Under the pieces are notes generated by a model. The model was not told the origin of the DNA. It worked only from the letters and a program-made list of their open reading frames with translations, and did no database searches. A stretch of DNA of 64,000 nucleotides from Leucocoprinus leucothites. Its lineage: Eukaryota > Basidiomycota > Agaricomycetes > Agaricales > Agaricaceae. Position 1 is the first letter of the stretch, and every line of letters begins with the position of its first letter. The position numbers and the translations under genes were made by a program. The stretch lies in assembly GCA_013368445.1 (NCBI GenBank), contig JAACJO010000036.1:124001-188000 (forward strand), in the 5' to 3' direction. Of the stretch, positions 21,512 through 32,662 are shown piece by piece.

Positions 21512-23220
21512 ATGGCCATTCTGACCAGCAACGCCACCAATGGCGCCCACAGTGGCCACACAAATGGGAATTCAAAGCCCAACTCTCCCGCAGAACTCGA
21601 TGTGCGTCACCAATATTTTATTATTAAATGAAAACTGGTGCTCAACATGTTTCCAGGCTGAAAAGCTAATCGTCAATCTCGTAGACAAACCTAAACCGAT
21701 TCCTGCCCCCGAAACTTTAGTTTTTGGCGAGGTTAATGCAACCTTCATGTCCATTTTCAACCACTTACATTCGTCTGGCAGACCAAGACCGATCACATGC
21801 TCGTGGTACATTTCGATCCCGTCAACGGCTGGACAGTGCCTGAAATCAAACCATACGGACCGCTCAGCATCGACCCCTCAAGCTCATGCCTACAATATTG
21901 TCCTAATGTGTTTGAAGGGATGAAGGTGCGTCTTGCAAGATGTCGCCGTTATTACACTTGACTGATGGATGGTGACTGGTGACCGTCTAATAATAACATT
22001 GTATCATCACTTCTGCACTCTATCCCCCATCACATTCTCATGTGCTGATTGCGCTGGTTATGGTCCCGAAATAACAGGCTTACATTGGTCTAGATGGCGA
22101 AGCGCGACTTTTCCGACCAGAGAAGAATATGCAGCGATTGGCCAGGTCAGCCGCTCGGGTGGCCCTTCCAGTGTGTATATCTGCTCTTGTTCGAGTCCCA
22201 ACCCTTTCAGTTACTCAAAGTGGACTCGAACCATTCAGAAATTCGACCAAGACGTGCTGTTAACACTCATCAAACGTTTGATACTCGTCGACAAGCGATG
22301 GATACCAACAAAGCCTGGATACAGCCTATACATTCGCCCCACTATCATCGGGACTCGTAGTAGTGCGTACTATTGCCACATTTTTTGACACCTTTGACTT
22401 AGGCTGCTACCAATGTGATCCATTCTATATAGGTCTTGGTGTCCGCCACTCCGATACCGCTACCCTCTTCGTCATCCTTTCCCCGACGGGACCCTACTTC
22501 AAGAATGGGCTCCATCCTATCTCATTGCTCGCAGTGTCTAATACCGTCCGTGCATGGCCCGGAGGTACCGGTTCTCACAAACTCGGATTAAATTATGCCC
22601 CCGCCTTCATGCCCCAGATTGATGCTGCTTCGAAAGGATACGATCAAATTCTATGGTTGCTAGAGACTGATTGTCAAAATGGTGAGAATGGGAAGGAGCT
22701 CAGGATCACGGAAGTAGGCGCCATGAATGTATTTGTCGTTGTCAAGCGTGATGATACCCGTGAGTGTCAGACCTTCGCATTAATGCCCCTGCTCATGGTT
22801 ATTTATCGGTGACTGTCATCTCTCATAGACTTGGACTTGATCACACCACCACTCGATGGCACAATCCTTCCTGGAGTTACGCGCGCTTCAACTCTGGCCC
22901 TTGCCGACGCCCACACTTCAGGCAATGTTACATTGCCAGGAGTCCCATCTGCCCTCAAAATATACACACACGAGCAACCGTTGACAATGTCTCAGCTATC
23001 ATCCTTACACTCTGAGGGTAAAATCGTTGAGTTCTTCGGCGTAGGAACCGCAGCAATCATTGCACCTGTTGACCGAATTGGTTGGAATGGTGGAGACCTT
23101 TTGTTCACCCAGGAATCAAAAGACGGCTTAGGACTGATTGGTCGGGGAGTTTTCGAGCTGATTACCAGTATTCAGACTGGGAGGACAAAGTTTGAGGATT
23201 GGAGTGTTTCGTGCGAGTAA
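21512..23220 (+). CDS. BAT2: Branched-chain amino-acid aminotransferase
   Basis: PLP enzyme (EC 2.6.1.42) that interconverts leucine, isoleucine and valine with their 2-oxo acids. It starts MAILTSNATNGAHSGHTNGN at 21512. Exons read LIVNLVDKPKPIPAPETLVF, TKTDHMLVVHFDPVNGWTVP, PYGPLSIDPSSSCLQYCPNV, FEGMK, AYIGLDGEARLFRPEKNMQR, LYIRPTIIGTRS, LGVRHSDTATLFVILSPTGP, WPGGTGSHKLGLNYAPAFMP, ELRITEVGAMNVFVVVKRDD, LPGVTRASTL and FFGVGTAAIIAPVDRIGW; stop TAA at 23220. The PLP-binding lysine is in GSHKLGLNYAP and the substrate-loop ITEVGAMN is intact. The N-terminus is polar and Asn/Ser-rich rather than Arg-rich, suggesting the cytosolic form (Bat2-like), although fungi often carry both. Very confident on family, moderate on isoform. 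Confidence 0.93.
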
Positions 23221-23908
23221 AATTCAAGGCTCAGTTTTTCTGCATCCTGAAATAATCCATACTCTTCGTTAATCTCTTGGAGGTGTATGATCTACCGTAG
23301 TACATTGTTCATTACATTGTGATATATAGAAAAAGGGGTACTACGACAGAACGTGAATCTGACGAATTGCAGAGAGAAATACTGATGAGTATGCTTAAAT
23401 TTGATACATTCAGGTCAGTCTGGGAGATCCCTCTCTCTCCTGTAGTTGTCATATATGCGCAGGTCGCGAACGAGAGGTAGCGTGGCCCTAGCTTCCATCT
23501 GCGTTTGGTCGAAGTAAACGGATTTTTAAGGCGCGACCCATATTTGCCTTGATCCAAGCCATAACAGCAGCCCAGAAACGAAGATCAATGGTTAATGGAG
23601 GTTTACAATTAGTAGTGTCGATTCCTGCAGCAATTGCAATCCTGAATACGCAAGATCGCAGTCAATCTTTGCGTGCCTGAGCCTCTACGCCCGAATCTTT
23701 CATTGGGAATGTCTTGGCAGCTCTTGGGACAGCTGATACTTGATAAGCGCGCATTGTTACCAAGACACAGGAAAATACATGAGCAAGTGGGAGTGACGCG
23801 GATGAAGTGGATTTATTAACAAGTTAAGGACTTGAGCATGCATGAAGTAGGCGGACGAAACATTTTATGGACGATGGAGTGACCATGAATAAGGATATCT
23901 GACCGCGC
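23221..23908. other. Intergenic between convergent BCAT (+) and TRM2 (-)
   Basis: The 3' flanks of two convergent genes, about 0.7 kb. No supported gene, repeat or RNA. Confidence 0.4.
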
Positions 23909-26051
23909 TCAGATGAGTCTCAACACCGCGACACTCTCCACATGTGCCGTCTGAGGGAACAAGTCGAACCCTCTCAAACTCTCCAGCTGGTACCTTCCTC
24001 TCTTCTCCGTCTCATCACACTTCTCTTCAGCCTCATCCACCATCCGCAGTAACATTCCAACATCCCGTGCTTGCGTATGCACATTACAACTCACGTAAAC
24101 CAGAGCGGCAGGCCGGAACTGTACAACCTGTCGAATAAACTCTTCATCGCACCCTTTACGGGGTGGGTCGATAACGATCACAGTTTCGTGGCGCGGGAAG
24201 GAAGAGACGGAAGAGAAAATGTCGGAAGCAGTGCCAGATTTGAAGGTAATAACCGGCCCGTGTGTCGATGATGTTGGGGAAGATGTTGATGATGATGAGG
24301 GGATGAGTTTGTTGTATGAAGGAATTGCACGCAAAGAGTTGTTGAGTTTCACGTTGCTTTGTGCTGAGCGTATACTCTCCACTGAGAGCTCAATGCCAGA
24401 GATAGTCTTGAAATATGGCGAAAGTGTGATCGCGAAAAGCCCGGAACCGCAATACGTATCCACGAGATGAGTGGGTCTAGGCTTTTCAGCTCCAGAAGGA
24501 AAGATAGCCTCTTTGACATAATCTGTCAACGGTACGAGGACGGAGTTGTTGTTCTGGAAGAATGACGACGCTGGGTACTCAAATAAGAACCCACCGACTT
24601 TTTCGCGAATGGATGCTTTATGTGAAGTGATGCAGACGTGCTTGGAGAGTGCATCAGAGAGATATTGATCGACATTGGACACCGAGGTAACGTCGGGAGG
24701 GAGGGTGATAGAAGGGTCTAGAGAATCCCGAAGGATGAGTGATGCACCACGTTTGAATGTATAGGCATTCCTAGAAGATCATGGGTGAGTGAGAGGTAGA
24801 GGTAGAAATGGCTATTAATGTACCTAATAACCCTTGCTCGCTCAGTGGTGAGAGCTTCGTTGATGATGGGTGTTGCAATAGGACATTCCTCAATGTCTAG
24901 CACCTTCCGAGTTCCAACTACATTGAATCCGATTTTCAGCCAATCTGGCTGCTCCTTGACTTCATCTTTGTCAATATTGGCCTGTTGCCACTTTTTCAGA
25001 AGAGACTTCGAGGCCGCCTCAAAATGCGGCGTTATCTTCGTCCGATAACCGTATTGCAGGGGCGAGCCAATTGTAGGGAGAACGATGGGTACAGACGTTT
25101 GCCCAAGGCCTAGCACTAACGTTAGCACATGCACATCCTCCAGGAAGAGGTCGTGAATAAACCTGAAAAGTTTTGATAGGCTTTGACGATGACCTCACGC
25201 TTCAACGAGAGCTGACTCTCATATGAAAGCATCTACATGTACATGAGTCTCGGTACCTTCAGTTGACAGGAAAAGACGTACCTGGTATTGACATCCTCCA
25301 CATTTCCCAAAGTACCGACATTGTATCCGCGAATCGTCGCGCAACTCGGGATTCGGTTGAATTACTTTCACAAAGTCGGCAATAGAGTGCATTCGCGCGT
25401 TTCGATAAACTTTTGCACGTACGATTTCCCCAGGAAGCGAAAACGGAACGACAATAGCCCACGGCGTTTTGTGGTGCTTTTCGTTTGTGGATATTGCTAT
25501 AGCATCACCTACCAACAGCGACCACTTCAAATGTAAGTATCACTTTCAGACAATGGTTGAAGAAACTCACCGCCTGGGCTAAGACTTTTCACTACCACCT
25601 CGACCTCTTCTTGAGGTGAAAACGGCGACTCCAGCTGTACCCCCTCTTCAATAGCTTTCTCCACAACATCAGCCCCGAGAACTAACTTGATTTCTTGCCA
25701 TAGCACGTCCTCCGGTGAACACGGCTCTGGTAGCTCAATTTTCTTGAGCTTCGATTTTCGTCTTGATTTTTTGGGTTCGACCTTGGGTCGTTGGTCCGTG
25801 GCTTGCATGTGGACTTTATTGTTTCTCTGGATCGTAGAAGACATGATGGAATCACCCTCCTCGATCTCCACACGGGGTTTCTTGCTTTCCGGAAGCTCGA
25901 CCTCGCTATCAGGTGCAGTTCTGACTTGACCAGCTTGTCCGTGCGCCGACATTCTATGGAACCGCAGAACCAAGATAGTCGGATTAACAGTTCGCAACGA
26001 CGAGCGGAGGTGATGATGGCTGGAGGAAAAGACGCGACGAGTAGCAAGCAT
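23909..26051 (-). CDS. TRM2: tRNA (uracil-5-)-methyltransferase, TRM2/RumA family
   Basis: SAM-dependent enzyme making m5U54 in the tRNA T-loop. The first ATG in frame, 26049-26051, gives MLATRRVFSSSHHHLRSSLR, which looks like a mitochondrial presequence; a second Met (MSAHGQAGQ) 31 residues on could start a cytosolic or nuclear form. A Lys-rich stretch follows (KSRRKSKLKKIELPEPCSPE), then a TRAM-like segment spliced to give SLSPGGDAIAIS, VVPFSLPGEIVRAKVYRNAR and CRYFGKCGGCQYQ (Cys cluster). SPLQYGYRTKITPHFE, LVDTYCGSGLFAITLSPYF (SAM site), VIVIDPPRKGCDEEFIRQVV, ALVYVSCNVHTQARD (catalytic Cys) and TAHVESVAVLRLI-stop complete the family set. All key residues are present. Divergent from ChaC with 132 bp between ATGs. 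Confidence 0.93.
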
Positions 26052-26183
26052 TTGCAGAATTTGGAAATCCAACCGAAAACGAAAATGTGATGAATTTGAT
26101 TTGGTGATTTAGGCTCCTCCCTAAATAGGCAATACAACCGACATTGCTTATTGAGCAAAATTGGGGGTTTATCTCCTTCACTA
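26052..26183. promoter_or_regulatory. Bidirectional promoter, TRM2 / ChaC
   Basis: The 132 bp between the ATGs of two divergent genes must hold both promoters. No TATA box is visible. The call rests on layout only. Confidence 0.45.
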
Positions 26184-27450
26184 ATGGTCTCTGCTCCTGC
26201 TCTCCCATTTGTTGTCTTCGGTTATGGCTCTCTTATATTCAAGGCAAGATGTGTCCGTTCAAGCTTGCCAATTTCTTCATGCTCATTTTCTGAACAGCCT
26301 CCTCCACATGTAATTGCACAAGGTACCAGGATTCGGGCTAGGCCTATCATTATAGTAGAGCGTCAGTCTAATGAAAGCCCTGGTCTTCAGTTCCCGGATA
26401 CCTCAAAGGCTATGTGCGCAGGTTCGCTCAGTCTTCTCATGACCATAGAGGGACCCCAGAGGTGCAAAGCTATTTCCCGGACGCATCGCCCAGAACCTCA
26501 TATGTGTGCAGAATCCAGGACGGGTGGTGACACTCGTACATAAAGAAGACTGGGACAGGTTTTCTGGATCGGTACGTGATTCCACAATGAAAAACGACAT
26601 ATCTAGCTAACAAGGACTTTAGGACGCGTTTCCAGATGAAGACGTCGTGTGGGGTAGGTTCCCTGCCCTCTGCAAAACCTCGGTTACCAACTCGCGCAGG
26701 AATTGCATATACCATCGACCCAGTGTACGAAGCGGAAGTTAGAGACTATCTAGGTTGAGTAACATCACTCCCCTCGTCACCTTACGATTAAGGCTGAATT
26801 GTTCATGTCAGATTATCGAGAAAAAGTCAGGTTCATTCCCCCAAATGTATTCCTGTCGTGTTGACCCCCGGTAGGATGGATATACCATGGAGACTTTAGA
26901 TATACACAGCGTAATAGATGGCAAGGAACAGACTATCATACACAATGTGCGTCGCTCGTCGCGTTCCTTTACCGTTTGATGCCATCTTACCTTCAATAGG
27001 CATTTGTACGTCCCCCGGAACTCAGTACTCAGGCTTGATCCTTCTAAAACCATCACAGTGCTATGTTGGACGCAACGATAACCCATCATTCAGTGCGCTA
27101 TAACTTCCTTGGCAAGAGATCTCTCTTCTAATACCTTGATCTAGTCGGATCAGAACCACTCGACATTCTCGCGGATCGGATATGGCGTACGGTCGGACCA
27201 TCAGGACCTAATAAGGTACGACATCAGTTTTATTTCCGAGGAACACTGGATAACAATATACTTTGAAGGAATATCTCTTCAAATTGGCCAATTCCGTCCG
27301 AGAGCTCTCGCCAGATTCATATGACTCCCATTTGTTCGCTCTGGAGGTACGAATACTTTCCCAAATGAGTCCATGATGGAATAGTACTGACAGTCTCGGT
27401 AGGACATGGTTAAAGCTCTCGATGGCCAGCTGTCCAAGGAGTCAGCCTGA
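26184..27450 (+). CDS. ChaC-type glutathione-specific gamma-glutamylcyclotransferase
   Basis: Cytosolic enzyme that cleaves glutathione to 5-oxoproline and Cys-Gly. Start ATG 26184: MVSAPALPFVVFGYGSLIFK holds the substrate-binding YGSLI signature. After short exons come PGYLKGYVRRFAQSSHDHRG, GRVVTLVHKEDWDRFSGS, DAFPDEDVVWG, IAYTIDPVYEAEVREYL and DYREK/DGYTMETLDIH, which includes the catalytic Glu of YREKDGY. Then CYVGRNDNPSF, GSEPLDILADRIWRTVGPSG, EYLFKLANSVRELSPDSYDS and HLFALE lead to SKESA-TGA at 27448-27450. About eleven introns; one 6-nt exon (27000-27005) between two 53-nt introns is needed to supply the residues before CYVG. Length (about 240 aa) fits the family. No broken frames. Confidence 0.88.
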
Positions 27451-28900
27451 GAATCTTCGATACCACTGCTTCCAGTGTACCCAACCTTAAGGCCACAGTA
27501 GGGCAGTAATTAACTATATAGATTCAACAATTTTCTATGCATACTCTGTCTTTGAAAGGCTTTAGTAGACTATGAGCAACCCGGTTTCTATTGGGAGTCC
27601 AAACTTCCGATATATCAGAGGGGGCATTCCAAGACCTCATTCACCCGCAATAATGATGAGAACAAGTTTACCTCTTACCATGTTCCGGCCCAACCGCCAG
27701 TGTGAGTAGCATCGCAGAGAATATGACATTCTTCGACGAGAGTTCTTTCCAGACGCCCGAGTTGCTACAATCGTCTGTGTTGGCTTCGTGTTGGGTTTGG
27801 AGCCGAGGATAGTCTCGTGGCAGAGTTGATCGAATAGTCTTTCGGGTTGGATGGACGTGCCGATTGTGATGTTCTCAAGTATGTAAACTACAGTACACAC
27901 AAGATGATGTTGAGGAGAGCGAATGAAATTCTGTTACCTCGAGGCCACTTATCGGGTGCTTAATGATACAGTGGAGAATGTACTTCTTCGTGAACCAGAT
28001 CTGCTGGAGGTTGACAATCAATTTCGTAAAACCATTACATTTGCCATAGATATCGATCGCGAATAGACCACTCTTTTACCTTGGCGTTAATGAGGGAGCC
28101 GTCCGTCTGAACGTAAATAGCATGTATAAAAGGTCAATCTCCAGTAATTATGAGGGGGAAGGTTGCGGAACCAGGTTTTGAAATCCATGGAAAAGGGCAC
28201 CCTCTTCCCCGTTCACTGCAAATAGTAACGCATGTACGTATGGACATACGTTGAGAACCCATCTCTTAAGAGGCTATAATTGTCCTATTCGTGATGCTCT
28301 AGGCCCCTAACCGCTACCGTAACACTGAGGTGAGAATGATAACCTCGGGTGCAAAACCAGTGGGCACAGTCCGAAGAGCCCGGCGGAGCTCTACCCGGGG
28401 CCACTTTGAACAACGCTGGTCTGGTATATTTGAGTGGATAGGGTCCCATGTGTAAGTCACACAACTCCATATAGCGTGTTAGGGAGCTATTGTCTTTGGA
28501 ACTATGAGTGAAAGCTATAGTCACCGCGACCAGAGAGCAGTATTCCATCCAGAAATTAAGCAGGAGACATTCACGCGGGCTAGCGGTCCAGAGCAAGATC
28601 AGACGATACAGCTTGAAGAGACTATTGAGATGGGCTCGGGCTGTGAGCGGGATGGGCGTGGATTGCACATCGCAGTCTAATACAAGCCGAAGTTGAACGC
28701 GATCCCATGATGGTACCTGTAGGGTGCTGTAGATGACAAACTCCCAGGTTGTCGATTCCCAATAGAACCAAGAAGGCAGCACAATCGAGGCAGTGGGTTC
28801 CGAAATGCCATGGCGAAATTCTTTGGTTGGAACCCGTGACGAAGAAGTATTCTCTTCGGGATAGTGGAAGGGGTTAGGAGTATATCCTGTTATATTAGAT
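27451..28900 (-). other. Unidentified region with hydrophobic frames
   Basis: Open frames on the - strand at 27637-27900 and 28285-28782 have plausible short GT-AG introns between them, and some hydrophobic stretches (PSWFYWESTTWEFVIYSTLQ). I could not join them into a convincing gene or match a family. It may be a decayed membrane-protein gene upstream of the DUF6534 pair. Confidence 0.2.
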
Positions 28901-30274
28901 CAAGAACGCCAGAAGGAATGCGGTAACCCGGTGCTGACCCGGGATGCTAAGCCATAGCCTAGCGATTTACAGTATTGACGCAGAAGGATTGGTCCAGGTC
29001 GCCCTCTGCTGTGGGATTTGGCAGAGAATGCAAGTAACTTATCCTCGCATTCATGATTGCGTCTATTATGCAAATCCTGTAGTTTCAAGTTCTGAAGATA
29101 TCTATTGCTACGACTGGGCAGAATGCATTAAGGTCAATAATACAATGGTGGTCAATAAAAATCATAGTCATTTGATTCTTCGCATTTCTATACTATTTCG
29201 CCGGGGAAGCTTTTCATGCCATGACAACTCTTTGCGTCATCTACACCACCTTTATCGTCCGCTGTAGGGTGACTTGACGTCGGTTTGGCAAACCGGATGA
29301 CAGAGATCTGGCCAAAGTCATCGTCCCGCGAGCTAGGAAGACGACCGGTCGACAAATCGTTATTGCTCTGAGTAGTTGTGAAGGTGGTGGTATACGTGTT
29401 GATCTGGATCCCATCTAGAGTTCTTCCCTTCGCTTGTTCATAGTATATGCGCTGATTGAGAAGCACCATGAAGCAGTTGCTGTACCTAATAGCCTCCACA
29501 AGTCAGAAAACGGCCCGATGTTCGGATTCAATTGAAGTTTACGCACGTTTTCCCTAGTATATAGCCACTTGAATATAACGGATCAGCCAACAGTCTCAGA
29601 GGCGAGATGAAAAGGCGTACATTGTCAAAAATAGGTTGGTTTTCTGTAAACAGTCAGTTTAGATCAAAAATATCAAGAGGTAGAATGGAGCCGCTCACTC
29701 CTGCTGCGAGGGACGGGGTCAGATGGAGAGCGACAAGCACAACAGCAAGTACGCCTAGATACAATTCAATGTCTGATATACTGGTATCACTGCTTCTACT
29801 CACTGGTTACAGCATTCGTCTCCACCGTCAACACCAGGATCCGCTTCACGGCAGTCATAGTACTCCGGCTTGTCCTCTCGGATCGAAGTTTCAACAGCTT
29901 TCATAAGGTAATGAGTATCACAGCGCCAACCATTCGGCAAATCAGTTACCAGATAGGCCATGGAGCAGGCGATTACAATATCAGTGACAGCGGTGATGAA
30001 TAGCCAGGCCTGGTGAGTCAGTATCACGATCTGAGTCACTGCTAAGCACTTGAGCCTCTGACTGACAGCATCTAATTGCTTATCGACTTCTTCAACTCGG
30101 GGACTTCATCAAGCCAGATTAATCCTCCAATGACAAGAGTCTTCCCGTTGGATTAGTATTAATCCAGATTCAAGCTGGATTTCAGCTGGATTAACCTACA
30201 ATGAGGGCAAAATGAGAGAGATGATGAAATTAATCGAGATTGCTAATGCAAAATAAGCGCTGAAAAGCGCATCA

Positions 30275-30357
30275 AGTAAGGTTCGAACACCTGACTTCAG
30301 AAGGAAGACCTCTTAGTTAGGTATGTAAAGAATAAAAGACCACTACACTATAAAGCC
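30275..30357 (-). repeat. tRNA-like Pol III module, left end of the insertion
   Basis: Read on the - strand: A box TAGTGTAGTGG (about 30339-30350), spacer of about 50 nt, then B box GTTCGAACC (about 30280-30289). The T-arm-like GTCAGGTGTTCGAACC does not form a full acceptor stem, so this is tRNA-derived rather than a functional tRNA gene. Confidence 0.55.
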
Positions 30358-31610
30358 ATGATATAGCCTGTAAGGTTTTTGCAATATATAGTACTATTGA
30401 CACCATGAAATGGGGACTTAGAAACATTCGCGAAGTCCTCATTCACTTGACGGCACTTAGTCACTCAAGTCACCCCAATAAAAAATCCACCAGAAAATCT
30501 TGAAAAATTCTATGTCTTTGTAGTGAAGAGATGACGAAGCGAGTTCGTCCGAAATTGAATGCGAGCACGACAACGTCCATCTGTCGCTGGCTAGTGACCC
30601 AAATGTAAACCAGAGTAGTTAGAATTTTGAGTGGAAAATAAATTGGAACGAAGACTCAGCACGAATGCGACGATGCGAATTGTTGCTGAGGAGTGAGATC
30701 GAGTGGTAGAGTGCGTTTTCGAGCTGCAGGGTCGGTTTTGAGCTCCTAAGTTCAGACAAGAATAAGATAGAAAGTAGGGGTAGATTTCACTAAGGAATAT
30801 TCATAGATACATGATAGTATTTATACGAACCGCCTGGTAGTACCTACAAATGTTAGAGACAATAGAGACAAGTAGAGACGAGTGTTTATGGCGACGATTT
30901 TCCGATATTTTAAGGTCATAAGGATATATCTGAGAAATATTAGTGGTGGAAAAAGGGAGTGGAGAGATAATACATGTGGTCGCCTGGATCCACATTATTA
31001 GATGAAGCGATGAGACAAGGTAAGAAAGAGCAGAGTGGGGCGCGTATGACGATTTTATGGAGATTTTTCGAGCAAGGTACGAGGGGAAAGAAAATGATTG
31101 GATAAAGCAAAATGAAAAAGAGCGGACTTCTGTCAGTTGAATGACAAGTCCTAACTCGGCGGTGTTGAAGCCATCAAAACCGAGTAGAAAGAGTGGGTTA
31201 GAAGCTGTAAAGGGAAATGATAACGGGGAAATGAGGGACGAAATTTGAAATTTAAGAAATGAGGGGAAAATGAGGGAGAGATTGTGGGTGCAAGCGGTGG
31301 TTATTCTTGATCAGATGTGATAGGTCGGCTTGATGTGCATAGGCGGCGGCCGTTCTTGATGATTGCGAGGTTGTTGAGATAGTGTAGTGGCAGCGATGAA
31401 TGGGGAAACAGGAGTAGTAGAGGGATGGTGGCTGATGGCAGTGATCTGACATCAGCGGGTGTCCGATCTCTACAGTAGACTCCGTCTAGATATGAATTTG
31501 TACTCTTTTATAACACATAATTTGATTCTAGACACTCATGAGATGGTTGGAAGGTATATTTTGCTAGGCTAAAGTCAATACATATAGTATTTAAAACATT
31601 GAGATATTAA

Positions 31611-31700
31611 GCCAATTTAGTGCAGTGGCTTAAGTCATAGCCATTTCATTATCACATGTTGCTCTCATCTGGTCTCAGGTTCAAATCCTGTCCCTCGACG
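31611..31700 (+). repeat. tRNA-like Pol III module, right end of the insertion
   Basis: A box TAGTGCAGTGG (31618-31628), 49-nt spacer, and consensus B box GGTTCAAATCC (31678-31688). CAGG and CCTG flank a normal seven-base T-loop. No complete cloverleaf or acceptor stem is seen. Confidence 0.6.
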
Positions 31701-32662
31701 TTTTTGGGCGCTTATTTGGACCCTTGATCTTGCCCAAAACAAGCCAAATTGTCATGTGATCAGCATCTGGATTGAAGCCAGATCAAATCTGGATTTAAAG
31801 TAATCCACCAGGAAGACTCTTCTCATTGGCGGATTAATCTGGCTTGATGCAGTCAATGTTCAACTGCGTTCAAGATTACGTCCTGCGTATTGCTCGTCAC
31901 TATTGACAGTGGGGCGACGATAGCCGTATGATAGCGAGACTCACATGGATGCCAACATATATACCGTCGACGACTGCTACCAGGGAGAGCTACAAAAAGC
32001 TGCCTGAGAGTCTGTTTTATTTCGAACGTTTCCAAGAGGGTACTCACGAACGCAAGGATCGCCGGCAGAATCCTCCACCGTGCCAACACCCACATTCTCC
32101 AGCAATACACAATTTGCACGATACATGCAATTATAGCGTAGCAGAATGGCCCACCAATACTTGCGTAGTGGAGTTCTTGCATTGTTGATGGATTGCCGAA
32201 ATTGTATACAAACCAATAAAACATGTCTGCCATGGATATAAAGGTTTGAAAAGAGTCGAGAATGAATAGGATATGCACTGATCACGAGAGCCATTAAAAC
32301 GGTAATCTTAAACGGAATAGAACTCAAAGCACCTATGATCCGGAGCCAGCTTCTGTCCTTGCCGGAATTATTGACATACATAACTTATCTGAAGTGAGAC
32401 TTGGAGGTGAAAGCTTGTGGAATGGTAAAGACATACAGTATTGCATTGTTAAGATTCCGTATAGGAACCAGTCCAGGACAATACCAATTATCTGTCAATC
32501 ACATCCCATGAAGGAAAAGGACACGGCCCTATTCAAACAGACTTACCGCTGGGCCCGTTCTACCAACACCCATGTCAGTATCACTAGAGTGTACTGAATA
32601 GCAACTACATCAACTCACATTAGCGGCGGAACGGTCGGTATTGATACTGAAGTGGACGCCAT

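Larger units (their letters stand above)
30098..31858. mobile_element. Inverted-repeat insertion with tRNA-like modules at both ends
   Basis: The 1,761-bp insertion is flanked by a perfect 7-bp duplication TTCAACT (30091-30097 and 31859-31865). Its ends are inverted copies of each other for about 75 bp, including CATCAAGCCAGATTAATCC, AAGAGTCTTCC and TCCAGATT. Further inside, both ends carry a tRNA-like A box plus B box directed outward, next to a shared AATAAGCGC motif. The interior (about 30360-31610) has no substantial open frame. The structure fits a non-autonomous hAT-like transposon by its 7-8 bp duplication, or two SINE-like copies in inverted array. I cannot place it in a known family. 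Confidence 0.8.
29188..32662 (-). pseudogene. DUF6534 membrane-protein gene split by an insertion
   Basis: N-terminal half at 31866-32662: ATG 32660-32662 (MASTSVSIPTVPPL), then IIGIVLDWFLYGILTMQY, HILFILDSFQTF, DMFYWFVYNFGN, YAIIACIVQIVYCWRMWVLA. C-terminal half at 29188-30090: AWLFITAVTDIVIACSMAYL, TSRSTMTAVKRILVLTVETN, YSNCFMVLLNQRIYYEQ and an unbroken tail to the stop at 29188. These are the DUF6534 blocks in the correct order, as in the intact paralogue at 36041-37766. A 1.76-kb insertion (30098-31858) lies inside the exon that in the paralogue begins after the EWQ-like helix and encodes DAVTHTVQPVDRIM. The rest of the frame looks clean, so the disruption is probably recent. Truncated expression of either half is possible. 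Confidence 0.75.

Noticed and set aside
26070..26072. Start of TRM2 at the beginning of the open frame
   Set aside because: The codon is TTG; the first ATG is seven codons later at 26049-26051 and yields a presequence-like N-terminus.
28285..28782. 165-codon - strand frame with hydrophobic start
   Set aside because: I tried to join it with neighbouring exons into a membrane-protein gene of the DUF6533/6534 type, but the conserved blocks are absent and no joint reading works. Described only as an unidentified region.
29800..30039. Frame reading KAVETSIREDKPEYYDCREADP
   Set aside because: This is the wrong frame of a DUF6534 exon; the true frame gives TSRSTMTAVKRILVLTVETN, as in the intact paralogue.
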